From assembly GCA_002376965.1 (NCBI GenBank), contig DFOV01000119.1, forward strand, positions 1,340 to 19,548: a stretch of 18,209 nucleotides of DNA, in the 5' to 3' direction. Below the pieces are notes generated by a model. The model was not told the origin of the DNA. It worked only from the letters and a program-made list of their open reading frames with translations, and did no database searches. Shown in pieces: positions 7,000 through 14,487 of this stretch. Position numbers and translations under genes: made by a program. Source of the stretch: Gammaproteobacteria bacterium UBA3532. GTDB taxonomy: Bacteria; Pseudomonadota; Gammaproteobacteria; Enterobacterales; UBA3532. Each line of letters opens with the position of its first letter. The stretch's first letter is position 1.

Positions 7000-7331
7000 T
7001 GCAATGTTGGTGCCGACGCGCTTCAACAGTGCATGTCTAATCGAATAAACACAAACACCGGCTACATAAATCAGCCGATCTACCCCAACAGCATCATCAC
7101 AAGTTTTTTAGAACAAAAAACACGCTAACAGGAAGAATCACAACAAATTCATAGCGCCAATGACATATGACGCTTTATCACTAAAGGCACGGTAAATGCA
7201 TCCACTCTCATAAACACCGAGGTTTGACCCGATCAGTCTTTCCTCTCGCGGAGATAGCGCTTAGATGCACCAGATTTTTACACGCTCGCATTTATCGCAC
7301 CATATTTGTGCCAGCATACCGAGGTAGATTT

Positions 7332-9062
7332 ATGCCAACAGATTATTTTGACGCCACCTGGAAGCAACGCTTGATAGAGCATCTTAACGTACTTTATCCC
7401 CACTCAGTCGCCATGCAGGTTTGCGGAAAAATACTCGCCATATTGGAACAACAGGATCTGCCTCAGGCTTCGCGCGAGTCATTATGGGATCAAAAAGATG
7501 TCATACTGATTACTTACGGCGACACCTTATCACAACCACAAAAGAAGCCGCTTGAAACACTGAAGTGGTTCAGTCAACAGTACCTTAAAGATACCATCAG
7601 TGCCATCCACATATTGCCATTCTACCCGTTTAGCTCGGATGACGGATTCTCAGTGATTGATTTCACCGAAGTCAATAACACACTGGGCGACTGGGATGAT
7701 ATCGAGTCTATTAGCGCTGATTTTGATCTCATGGCCGATCTGGTACTTAATCATATTTCCAGCCGTAGCATCTGGTTTGCTGATTTTGTCAGCGGGAATG
7801 CCCCCGGTAATCAGTACTTTATTAACCTGCCCCCTGAAACCGATGTGAGCCAGGTTACCCGTCCTCGTAATACGCCATTGCTGGTTCCTTACTATACACG
7901 GCGAGGGGTAAAACACGTCTGGGCGACCTTTAGTGAAGATCAAATCGATCTTAACTATGAAAACCCGCAAGTATTGCTTGAAATGATACAAATCCTGCTG
8001 CTCTACGTTCGCAAAGGCTCACGCTTTATTCGTCTGGATGCAGTGGCATTTTTATGGAAGACGCTAGGTACCTCATGTATTCATCTTCCCCAGACACATG
8101 AGGTGGTTAAACTTTTTCGAACCATCCTGGCCCAAGTTGCTCCTCATGTCGTGATCATCACTGAAACCAATGTCCCGCATAAAGAAAATGTCAGCTACTT
8201 TGGTCAAGGTGACGAAGCCCATATGGTGTATCAGTTTGCGCTCCCCCCTTTGATGCTTTACACCCTTAATCGCGGTAACGCCCTGCCCCTGGCGACATGG
8301 GCGAAGAGCCTCGATCAACTGCCTGAAAACTGTACCTATTTGAATTTCACAGCCTCCCATGATGGGATCGGCGTACGTGCACTGGAAGGGTTAATCCCTC
8401 CGCATGAAACCAAAGACTTAGTGGAGTGTATGCATCGCTTTGGTGGATTCGTCACAATGCGCACGGGGGCCGATGGCGAAGATACGCCATACGAAATCAA
8501 TATTTCCTATTTTGATGCCATGATGGGAACCCGCATGGGGCCTGATCACCTGCATATTGAGCGCTTCTTGTGTTCACAAACCATCATGATGGCCATGCAG
8601 GGCATACCTGCTATCTATATTCACAGTTTATTCGGTACACCCAACGATCTTAAAGGCGTTGAGCACACCGGCAGACTACGCTCAATCAACCGACGCAAGT
8701 GGAACTGGGAAGAGTTGGCAGTGCAATTGGAAGAACCAAGCAGCCAACATCAGCAAGTTTTTATAAGCTTGCGCCGACGCTTGAATATCAGAAACCAGCA
8801 ACTGGCATTTGCCCCTCAGGCAATGCAAACGATCCTCGATACCGACTCTGCTATATTTGGCTTTGTCCGCCATAGTTCTCGACATAGCATAGCCGTGCTG
8901 AATAATATTCGCTCGACACCTCAGACCATTAACCTGGTTGAAACCATGTCCAACCCCGTCGATACACCGCTACTTGATTTGCTTGACGGGGAACTCTTTG
9001 ATGCCAATCAGATCACGCTTGATCCATACCAAAGTGTATGGCTGGAATTACACCGAGAATAG
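7332..9062 (+). CDS. GH13_18 sugar phosphorylase, probably glucosylglycerate/glucosylglycerol phosphorylase type
   Basis: This 576-residue (beta/alpha)8-barrel enzyme belongs to the sucrose-phosphorylase subfamily of GH13. These enzymes use phosphate to cleave an alpha-glucoside with retention, releasing alpha-glucose-1-phosphate. The catalytic set is present: nucleophile D236 (RFIRLDAVAF), acid/base E278 (IITETNVPH), and stabiliser D344 (TASHDGIG), plus the region-I motif DLVLNH at 136-141. It is longer than true sucrose phosphorylases (about 490-505 residues). Its length and GTPNDLKGVEHTGRLRSINR-type loop (435-454) resemble the glucosylglycerate/glucosylglycerol phosphorylases of E. coli YcjM and marine relatives. 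The exact acceptor cannot be proven from sequence. I choose the ATG at 7332 because GAGGT stands seven bases upstream; an in-frame TTG at 7224 would add 36 residues of unlike sequence. galU lies divergently. Confidence 0.85.
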   Translation: MPTDYFDATWKQRLIEHLNVLYPHSVAMQVCGKILAILEQQDLPQASRESLWDQKDVILITYGDTLSQPQKKPLETLKWFSQQYLKDTISAIHILPFYPFSSDDGFSVIDFTEVNNTLGDWDDIESISADFDLMADLVLNHISSRSIWFADFVSGNAPGNQYFINLPPETDVSQVTRPRNTPLLVPYYTRRGVKHVWATFSEDQIDLNYENPQVLLEMIQILLLYVRKGSRFIRLDAVAFLWKTLGTSCIHLPQTHEVVKLFRTILAQVAPHVVIITETNVPHKENVSYFGQGDEAHMVYQFALPPLMLYTLNRGNALPLATWAKSLDQLPENCTYLNFTASHDGIGVRALEGLIPPHETKDLVECMHRFGGFVTMRTGADGEDTPYEINISYFDAMMGTRMGPDHLHIERFLCSQTIMMAMQGIPAIYIHSLFGTPNDLKGVEHTGRLRSINRRKWNWEELAVQLEEPSSQHQQVFISLRRRLNIRNQQLAFAPQAMQTILDTDSAIFGFVRHSSRHSIAVLNNIRSTPQTINLVETMSNPVDTPLLDLLDGELFDANQITLDPYQSVWLELHRE

Positions 9063-9138
9063 TGCTCGGACGTGCTATTCTTAGCATATGGAGGGCATAA
9101 GTTGACCACGTCGGCTGATTTATTGTCGGGAAAGCTTT

Positions 9139-9157
9139 TCAAATTGTCCAAATTTGA
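9139..9157. repeat. Short inverted repeat between the phosphorylase and HAD genes
   Basis: TCAAATT (9139-9145) and AATTTGA (9151-9157) flank a five-base spacer in the 165-bp gap. It could be an operator or chance in AT-rich sequence. No other promoter element is clear beside it. Confidence 0.35.
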
Positions 9158-9227
9158 TTATCCTCCCCTTGGTTGTCGCCGGATGCGACCTAATTGACTT
9201 TGGTATTCCTCAACAAGCTGACTTTAT

Positions 9228-9701
9228 ATGGCAAGTTATATTCTGTTTTTGGGCCTAGACGGCGTAACTCACCCCTATCAGGGAACGCCCCCTAAATCGA
9301 GCTCAGAGATAAAATTGGGTGATACCTATTTTCGCCAGGAAAATGTGGTCGAGATTAACCGCGTTATCCATAAACTGAAAGCCAATGTAGTGATCGCCAG
9401 CAGCTGGAAAGGACGCTACCACTGGCCCCTGTATAACAACCTGTTTATGGGTAAAGTCATTGGCGAAACCCCAACCATTGATGCGTTTCTCGAAGGTAAG
9501 GAACATATTCGCTATCGCGAAATCCAGCGCTTTCTCGATGAACACAATACCAATAGCATTCCCTGGCTTGCCATTGATATTTACAGAGATCAATTTCCTC
9601 CTACAGCCCCTGTTATTATCACCAATAAAGAACAGGGACTAACTAGAAATCAAGCCGATACAATTATTCGCTGGTTTGCTCCTTCATCCAGCCTTGCGTA
9701 A
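9228..9701 (+). CDS. Small HAD-like domain protein lacking the nucleophile Asp
   Basis: This 157-residue protein resembles the short HAD domains that carry a (F/L)LDxDGVLHP N-terminus, a VxASSW motif and a C-terminal GLT motif. Here motif I reads ILFLGLDGVTHP. The Asp expected as phosphoryl-accepting nucleophile is Gly9, and only the second Asp (D11) remains. Motif II is recognisable as VVIASSWKG (about 54-62). The usual acidic motif IV region reads WLAIDIYRDQ (about 113-122) with one Asp, and NKEQGLTRNQAD follows near 133-144. It is therefore probably catalytically inactive or has changed chemistry. The ATG at 9228 is fixed by an in-frame TGA nine bases upstream; no clear Shine-Dalgarno is seen. 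It stands 165 bases after the phosphorylase gene and ends 32 bases from convergent yceI. The function is unknown. Confidence 0.72.
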   Translation: MASYILFLGLDGVTHPYQGTPPKSSSEIKLGDTYFRQENVVEINRVIHKLKANVVIASSWKGRYHWPLYNNLFMGKVIGETPTIDAFLEGKEHIRYREIQRFLDEHNTNSIPWLAIDIYRDQFPPTAPVIITNKEQGLTRNQADTIIRWFAPSSSLA

Positions 9702-9733
9702 TTCGACGCCCTCTTATTTACGCATCACTTCAA

Positions 9734-10309
9734 CTATTTACGAATACCTTCAACATTTAGCTCCAGATAAACAACTTCTGAAGCAGGGCCAAGATTGTAA
9801 TCGATATTAAAGTCTTTAAGACGAAGCGCCGTTTCACCGCTAAACCCTCTGCGATAGCCGCCCCAAGGATCTTTACCGGCTCCAATCTCAACAACATCGA
9901 TCGATATTTCCTTACTAACACCATGTAACGTTAACGTGCCCTTAAGCACGGCTTTACCATCTTCCTTAGGCTCAAATTCGCTGCTTTTGAACGTCGCCTT
10001 GGGAAATTTATCGACATTCAAGAAATCACTACCACGTAGATGTTTGTCTCGCTCAGCATGGTTAGAGTCGATACTTGCTGTATCGATGCTAACAGCCACA
10101 CTCGCTTTCTCCGGTGCTTTTTCATCATAGATAAAAGACCCTTCAAAGGTATTAAAGCGTCCGAGCAACCAGCTGTAACCAAGGTGTTTTATTTTGAACT
10201 GTACCGAAGCATGCGCTCCCTTGGTATCGATCACATAGTCAGCAGCCTGTGCAGAAACCGTGGCAACTCCCAAAGCAAGCCCACATACGGCCATAGCAAG
10301 TTTTTTCAT
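9734..10309 (-). CDS. YceI-family periplasmic lipid-binding-like protein
   Basis: This 191-residue secreted protein has a signal peptide (MKKLAMAVCGLALGVATVSA, then QAA) followed by a YceI beta-barrel of lipocalin-like shape. Family features are the opening YVIDTKGAHASVQFKIKHLG, the central SIDTASIDSNHAERDKHLRG, the strand KATFKSSEFE and the GTLTLHGVSKEI segment. YceI proteins bind isoprenoid chains or related amphiphiles in the periplasm and are often base- or osmotically induced in enterics; the ligand here is unknown. AGGAG precedes the ATG by about eight bases on the minus strand. The start is 14 bases after the stop of the cytochrome b561 gene, so the two form an operon, as yceJ-yceI does in E. 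coli. Confidence 0.93.
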   Translation of the reverse strand: MKKLAMAVCGLALGVATVSAQAADYVIDTKGAHASVQFKIKHLGYSWLLGRFNTFEGSFIYDEKAPEKASVAVSIDTASIDSNHAERDKHLRGSDFLNVDKFPKATFKSSEFEPKEDGKAVLKGTLTLHGVSKEISIDVVEIGAGKDPWGGYRRGFSGETALRLKDFNIDYNLGPASEVVYLELNVEGIRK

Positions 10310-10323
10310 GATTTATCTCCTGG

Positions 10324-10869
10324 TTAAGATTTTCCGAGCATACGCCCTAGTGTGTTATCTTTATCGATGAGCTGGTGCTTGATAGCAGCACCAGCATGCA
10401 GTAAAACCATCAATATCAGTGTGTTGGCTATCCAATAATGAGCATTTCCAGCCATATCTTCCAAATTATCGACACCAGTGATCAGCGCAGGGATTGAAAA
10501 TAGCCCCCAAACATCAAGTGCACGCCCATCAGCGGTCGAAATCAAGTATCCAGAAACACACATCAGCACAATCAATACATAAAACGACCAATGTATATAG
10601 TGAGCCAACCGCTTCTCCCACACTCTGTGGTTGGGATTTTGTGGCACTGGATTTATCAAACGCCACCCGAGGCGTAACACAAAGGCGAGCAAAACAGCAA
10701 CGCCAATGGCTTTATGCCAAGCGGGTAGCACACGGTACAAAGCATCATAGTAGGTAAGGTCTGTCATATATAAGCCTAAGATATAAAGCCCGATGACGCT
10801 AACTGCCAGTATCCAGTGCAGCATTATTGCAATGAGACCGTATTTTTTATCCGAATTAACTATCTGCAC
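10324..10869 (-). CDS. Cytochrome b561 family protein (YceJ/CybB-like)
   Basis: This 181-residue inner-membrane diheme cytochrome b of the prokaryotic b561 family has four transmembrane helices (about 13-35, 52-70, 93-110 and 145-165). Candidate haem-ligand histidines lie in or next to the helices at H18 (MLHWI), H52 (AWHKAIG), H90/H93, H144 (NAHYWIAN) and H158 (LLHAGAAIKH). Family members move electrons between quinol and periplasmic acceptors; a partner is not evident here. The start is GTG (complement of 10867-10869), with GGGAG six bases before it. It is first in a two-gene operon with the YceI protein. Confidence 0.92.
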   Translation of the reverse strand: MQIVNSDKKYGLIAIMLHWILAVSVIGLYILGLYMTDLTYYDALYRVLPAWHKAIGVAVLLAFVLRLGWRLINPVPQNPNHRVWEKRLAHYIHWSFYVLIVLMCVSGYLISTADGRALDVWGLFSIPALITGVDNLEDMAGNAHYWIANTLILMVLLHAGAAIKHQLIDKDNTLGRMLGKS

Positions 10870-11044
10870 CTGAAGCTCCCTTCGTAGAACCGGTTTAAAG
10901 CGTTATGCGACAAGTGTAACCACTGATTGTAATAATAAAAATCAAAACAATTTGAAGCCCCTGTTCAAAATTGATGAATATTGCGTGGGTAATGTTCCTA
11001 ACCCAGTTAGCATTTCAATCCACCAAGACGACAACGAGATCGAT

Positions 11045-11130
11045 ATTCCCGCGAAAGCGCGAATCCACGGGCACCATCTGATACCCCGACTCCGATACGG
11101 CAAAAACAGGATTCCCGCCTTCGCGGGAAT
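11045..11130. repeat. Inverted pair of REP-like hairpins (REPIN-like)
   Basis: ATTCCCGCGAAAGCGCGAAT (11045-11064) and ATTCCCGCCTTCGCGGGAAT (11111-11130) are each small hairpins with four-base loops (GAAA and CTTC). They also match each other as an inverted repeat at 18 of 20 positions. The motif ATTCCCGC...GCGGGAAT is a widespread intergenic palindrome in proteobacteria, similar to dRS3-type repeats. Copy 1 has one C-C mismatch in its stem. Confidence 0.8.
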
Positions 11131-11216
11131 GACGGCCTCCAAGTAAGAACAAAGCCGAGGCTTATGCATCGTTTTGGTTCGACTGTATATATCCACCTCG
11201 ACATTTCGTCTCTTTT

Positions 11217-11264
11217 TGGTGCATCAAAAAATCAAATAAAATGCCCACCTCAGCATATGGTGCA
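11217..11264. promoter_or_regulatory. Candidate NtrC half-sites upstream of urtA
   Basis: TGGTGCA occurs at 11217-11223 and 11258-11264, and a facing TGCACC at 11335-11340. NtrC sites are dyads of the TGCACC-N5-GGTGCA type; here only half-sites are well matched. Their distance of about 90-140 bases upstream of the sigma-54 promoter suits an enhancer. Binding is uncertain. Confidence 0.4.
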
Positions 11265-11351
11265 ATAAGCCCCGACAACGCTCACCAAACAAAGGCTCAT
11301 ACCGTGTTGTTTTAAAAGAAATATTTTTTATTCATGCACCGATATGCATCT

Positions 11352-11368
11352 TTGGCGCACTTTATGCT
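11352..11368 (+). promoter_or_regulatory. Sigma-54 (RpoN) promoter of the urt operon
   Basis: TTGGCGCACTTTATGCT matches the YTGGCACG-N4-TTGCW consensus well, with the diagnostic GG (11354-11355) and GC (11366-11367) separated by exactly 10 bases. Transcription would start near 11379, about 60 bases before the urtA ATG. Nitrogen control of urea uptake through NtrC and RpoN is well known, so site and context agree. Confidence 0.75.
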
Positions 11369-11440
11369 TCATCTGCGATGTCTCAAATCTTGGGTAGACA
11401 CAAGACTCAATCACAAAATGAGCTACGAAGGAGCACATTC

Positions 11441-12721
11441 ATGTCATTTAAGAAATTATTAACAGGCACTATTGCTGGACTAACTCTCAGCACCGGCGCG
11501 ATGGCAGCAGACGATACGATTAAAGTTGGGGTATTACACTCTCTGTCTGGCACTATGGCGATCAGTGAAACCACCCTGAAAGATACTATGCTCATGCTGA
11601 TTGACGAGCAAAACAAGAAAGGTGGCGTGCTTGGAAAAAAACTGGAAGCAGTGGTCGTAGATCCTGCATCTGATTGGCCGCTGTTTGCAGAGAAGGCTCG
11701 TGAGCTAATTGAAAAAGAAAAGGTTTCATCCGTCTTTGGATGTTGGACATCGGTATCGCGTAAATCCGTACTGCCCGTTTTTGAAGAGCTTGATAGCCTT
11801 CTGTTCTACCCTGTGCAATATGAAGGCGAAGAGTCTTCTAAAAATGTATTCTACACAGGCGCTGCGCCAAACCAACAAGCGGTTCCAGCGGTTGACTACT
11901 TGATGAACGATCTGGGTGTTGAACGTTGGGTACTAGCGGGAACAGACTATGTATACCCTCGCACCACCAATAAGATCCTTGAGGCTTACTTAAAATCTAA
12001 AGGTGTCGCTGAAAAAGATATTATGATCAACTACACGCCATTCGGTCATTCTGATTGGCAAAGCATTGTTTCAGACATCAAGAAGTTTGGCGCAGCCGGT
12101 AAGAAAACAGCGGTTGTATCAACCATTAACGGCGACGCAAACGTCCCATTCTATAAAGAGCTGGGCAACCAAGGCATCTCAGCTCAAGACATTCCAGTCG
12201 TAGCGTTCTCTGTCGGTGAAGAAGAGCTTTCTGGTATAGACACCAAACCATTGGTTGGTCACCTGGCCGCGTGGAACTACTTCATGAGCGTGGAAGCAGA
12301 AGAAAACTATAGTTTCATTGATGCATGGCACGCGTTCATTAAAGATAAAAAACGTGTGACTAACGATCCAATGGAAGCACACTACATTGGCTTCAATATG
12401 TGGGTAAAAGCCGTTGAAAAAGCCGGAACCACTGATCCTGCTGCGGTTCAAGAAGCGATTATCGGTGTTAGTGTACCGAACTTGACGGGTGGCTTCGCGA
12501 CGATGATGCCAAACCATCATATTACTAAGCCAGTACTTATCGGTGAAATCCAGGCTGATGGCCAATTCGAAGTTGTTTCGCAAACCCCTGGCACGGTCGT
12601 TGGCGATGCGTGGTCTGACTTCCTTCCGGGCAGCAAGGACATTCTTGCCGACTGGCGCAAGCCTCTAAGCTGTGGCAACTACAACGTTAAAACGTCTAAG
12701 TGCTCTGGCCAAAACTACTAA
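11441..12721 (+). CDS. urtA: Urea ABC transporter, substrate-binding protein UrtA
   Basis: UrtA is the periplasmic urea-binding protein of the high-affinity Urt transporter, a branch of the branched-chain amino-acid (HAAT) family. The 426-residue product has a signal peptide (MSFKKLLTGTIAGLTLSTGAMA, then ADDTIK), then IKVGVLHSLSGTMAISE, the hallmark of UrtA. It also shows FGCWTSVSRKSVLPVFE, the YPVQYEGEESS segment and the C-terminal CGNYN..C motif. I choose the ATG at 11441 because AAGGAG stands seven bases upstream. An ATG at 11378 lies almost on the predicted sigma-54 start point and would destroy the signal peptide. A 137-base gap with two hairpins separates it from urtB, so urtA may be made in excess over the membrane parts. 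Confidence 0.96.
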   Translation: MSFKKLLTGTIAGLTLSTGAMAADDTIKVGVLHSLSGTMAISETTLKDTMLMLIDEQNKKGGVLGKKLEAVVVDPASDWPLFAEKARELIEKEKVSSVFGCWTSVSRKSVLPVFEELDSLLFYPVQYEGEESSKNVFYTGAAPNQQAVPAVDYLMNDLGVERWVLAGTDYVYPRTTNKILEAYLKSKGVAEKDIMINYTPFGHSDWQSIVSDIKKFGAAGKKTAVVSTINGDANVPFYKELGNQGISAQDIPVVAFSVGEEELSGIDTKPLVGHLAAWNYFMSVEAEENYSFIDAWHAFIKDKKRVTNDPMEAHYIGFNMWVKAVEKAGTTDPAAVQEAIIGVSVPNLTGGFATMMPNHHITKPVLIGEIQADGQFEVVSQTPGTVVGDAWSDFLPGSKDILADWRKPLSCGNYNVKTSKCSGQNY

Positions 12722-12744
12722 TCACAGTCACCTTGTCTAAATTT

Positions 12745-12765
12745 TGATGCGCTTCGGCGCTATCA
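12745..12765 (+). other. UUCG-tetraloop hairpin after urtA
   Basis: GCGC-TTCG-GCGC (12749-12760), extended by TGAT / ATCA flanks, forms an RNA hairpin closed by the very stable C(UUCG)G tetraloop, 24 bases after the urtA stop. There is no T-run, so it is more likely a 3'-end stabiliser or processing boundary than a terminator. Confidence 0.65.
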
Positions 12766-12777
12766 ATTGAAGAGGAG

Positions 12778-12804
12778 CGCCGTCAATGACCTTCATTGGC
12801 GGCG
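12778..12804 (+). other. 12-bp hairpin over a Shine-Dalgarno/ATG in the urtA-urtB gap
   Basis: CGCCGTCAATGA (12778-12789) pairs with TCATTGGCGGCG (12793-12804) around a three-base loop, with one T-G wobble and no mismatch. It abuts AGAGGAG (12771-12777), a strong Shine-Dalgarno. The paired arm contains an ATG at 12786 that opens a 9-codon frame (MTFIGGVSS, stop at 12813). It may control or insulate translation of urtB, which starts 43 bases after that stop. Confidence 0.65.
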
Positions 12805-12858
12805 TATCTTCCTAGCGCTTATTTAACTTATAATTTCAACCAACGGGATCGGTTACCT

Positions 12859-14484
12859 ATGCCCTTGTTACCAGCCCTACGCTCAGCCATCCTCCTTTTT
12901 ATATTCAGCATATTCTTCATCGGTCAGGCCAGTGCCGCCCCAGTAGCCGATGAAACAGAATTTAAACAGCTCTTAAATGGATTCACTCAAAAGAGCTTTG
13001 CCGCTAAAGCTAATACTGCTCAACAAGTAGCGACATCGGGTCACCCAAAAGCCAAACAAGTCTTAGAAGCAATGGCAGAAAGCCGGCTCTATTTTCGCAA
13101 ATCCGATCAACTTGTCGTCTTTGCCGACAAAGACGGACGTAGCTACGTTCTAACGGATATTTTTAGTAATGAAACCCTTGGTACATTCTCGCGCCGAGAA
13201 GTATCCAAAGTAAAAACTAACAACAGTTTACGCGCGAAGCTGGGGAAGATGGTCGCCGAAATCGAATTAAAACACCCCGATGCATCAGTGCGCTTGGCCG
13301 CCGTCGAGGCCATGATCCCGAAGTTGAAAGAAGATGATGCAGACCTGTTTGGCTCGCTAATCAAAGAAGAGCAAGACGAGTCAGTGAAAAAGGCGTTACA
13401 GTTTGGTATCTATATCGGGTATTTGGACAGCAGCAAGAAAGAGCGAGTGTTGAACGCGATTGAAGCCTTAGATGGCGAGCTGGAACCCATAGTACGCAAC
13501 AAGCTAACCAGTCTAGCCAACAACAGCGATGATAAAGATATAAAGAAGGCCGCAAAAAAATCGTTAAAAGGCATTGAAAGCAAGATAAGTATCTTCAGTA
13601 ATCTCGAAACCATTTATTTTGGCATTAGCCTCGGCTCAATACTGATCCTGGCTGCTATTGGCCTAGCCATCACCTTTGGTGTTATGGGCGTTATCAATAT
13701 GGCACACGGCGAACTGATCATGCTCGGTGCCTACACCACATACCTGATCCAGCAAGCCATGCCAAACCACACCACCGCCTCGATATTCCTGGCTATTCCC
13801 GCGGCCTTTTGCGTCAGTGGCATGGTAGGTATCGCCATCGAGCGCGGCGTCATTCGCTTCTTGTACGGCCGCCCGCTTGAAACACTGCTCGCCACTTTTG
13901 GTATCAGCCTGATTTTACAGCAGCTGGTGAGAACGGTCATATCACCACAAAATAGAACGGTAGAAACGCCAGCTTTTATGAGTGGTTCGATCGATATCAA
14001 CCCTATTTTCGCACTCACCTATAACCGCTTATACATTATATCTTTCTGTATTTTAGTATTTATCGCCTTGTTCTTTATTCTAAAACGCACACGCTTGGGA
14101 TTACAGGTTAGAGCAGTATCGCAAAACCGCTCAATGGCGAAAGCAATGGGCGTACGTTCAGACTGGGTCGATGCAATGACATTTGGCCTGGGATCTGGCG
14201 TGGCTGGCATCGCTGGCGTTGCCCTAAGCCAAATCACCAATGTAGGCCCGAATATGGGGCAGTCATACATCATAGATTCCTTTATGGTGGTGGTATTTGG
14301 AGGTGTTGGAAATCTGTGGGGCACGCTGGTCGCCGGGCTTTCACTGGGTGTCGCCAACAAGGTGCTGGAGCCAATGGCTGGAGCGGTGCTCGCCAAAATC
14401 ATGGTTTTGGTTTTCATCATCCTGTTTATCCAAAAGCGCCCACGCGGCTTATTTCCACAAAAAGGTCGAGCAGCGGAGGCATAA
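12859..14484 (+). CDS. urtB: Urea ABC transporter permease UrtB
   Basis: UrtB is one of two membrane subunits forming the urea channel, homologous to LivH. The 541-residue product has a signal-like N-terminus (about 1-30, ending QASAAP), then an extra soluble domain (about 31-260) with HEAT-like helical repeats (HPDASVRLAAVEAMIPKLKE; EQDESVKKALQFGIYIGYLD). The LivH-type permease core with about eight transmembrane helices (265-530) follows. Core motifs are GVMGVINMAHGELIMLGAYTT and FMVVVFGGVGNLWGTLVAG. The soluble extension is normal for proteobacterial UrtB and makes it longer than LivH. The ATG at 12859 keeps the hydrophobic N-terminus; a TTG 63 bases upstream would bury it. Its own Shine-Dalgarno is poor (CGGGATCGG), so translation may depend on the structured leader. 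Confidence 0.94.
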   Translation: MPLLPALRSAILLFIFSIFFIGQASAAPVADETEFKQLLNGFTQKSFAAKANTAQQVATSGHPKAKQVLEAMAESRLYFRKSDQLVVFADKDGRSYVLTDIFSNETLGTFSRREVSKVKTNNSLRAKLGKMVAEIELKHPDASVRLAAVEAMIPKLKEDDADLFGSLIKEEQDESVKKALQFGIYIGYLDSSKKERVLNAIEALDGELEPIVRNKLTSLANNSDDKDIKKAAKKSLKGIESKISIFSNLETIYFGISLGSILILAAIGLAITFGVMGVINMAHGELIMLGAYTTYLIQQAMPNHTTASIFLAIPAAFCVSGMVGIAIERGVIRFLYGRPLETLLATFGISLILQQLVRTVISPQNRTVETPAFMSGSIDINPIFALTYNRLYIISFCILVFIALFFILKRTRLGLQVRAVSQNRSMAKAMGVRSDWVDAMTFGLGSGVAGIAGVALSQITNVGPNMGQSYIIDSFMVVVFGGVGNLWGTLVAGLSLGVANKVLEPMAGAVLAKIMVLVFIILFIQKRPRGLFPQKGRAAEA

Positions 14485-14487
14485 ACC

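Larger units (their letters stand above)
6828..7331. other. 504-bp non-coding divergent region between galU and the GH13_18 gene
   Basis: The region contains a perfect-phase tandem repeat (6918-6953) and a possible galU promoter (6969-6999, minus). It also holds AT-rich stretches without convincing coding. On the right side, GAGG at 7321-7324 is the ribosome-binding site of the phosphorylase gene. I see no RNA gene, and no clear promoter for the rightward gene. Confidence 0.6.
10870..11440. other. 571-bp non-coding region upstream of urtA
   Basis: This divergent region separates the cytochrome b561 gene from urtA. It holds an inverted pair of REP-like hairpins (11045-11130), three TGGTGCA/TGCACC half-sites (11217, 11258, 11335) and a sigma-54 promoter (11352-11368). 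I found no credible gene in it. Short open frames across the hairpins give the repetitive 'PAKAGI'-type peptides that such repeats always give. Confidence 0.7.

Noticed and set aside
6841..7128. 95-codon frame in the galU upstream region
   Set aside because: Low-complexity Gln/Asn/Thr/Cys-rich peptide running through the tandem repeat and the likely promoter; no Shine-Dalgarno.
9102..9197. TTG-started 31-codon frame after GGAGG between the phosphorylase and HAD genes
   Set aside because: Short, rare start codon, no recognisable features; the Shine-Dalgarno match alone is not enough.
10942..11196. Open frames on both strands over the REP-like pair
   Set aside because: They encode the VIPAKAGI-type peptides that arise from ATTCCCGC palindromes; not genes.
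11378..11440. Longer urtA start at an upstream ATG
   Set aside because: It coincides with the predicted sigma-54 transcription start and hides the signal peptide; the ATG at 11441 has AAGGAG in place.
12796..12858. Longer urtB start at an upstream TTG
   Set aside because: It would place 21 polar/aromatic residues before the signal-like N-terminus and start inside the strong hairpin.
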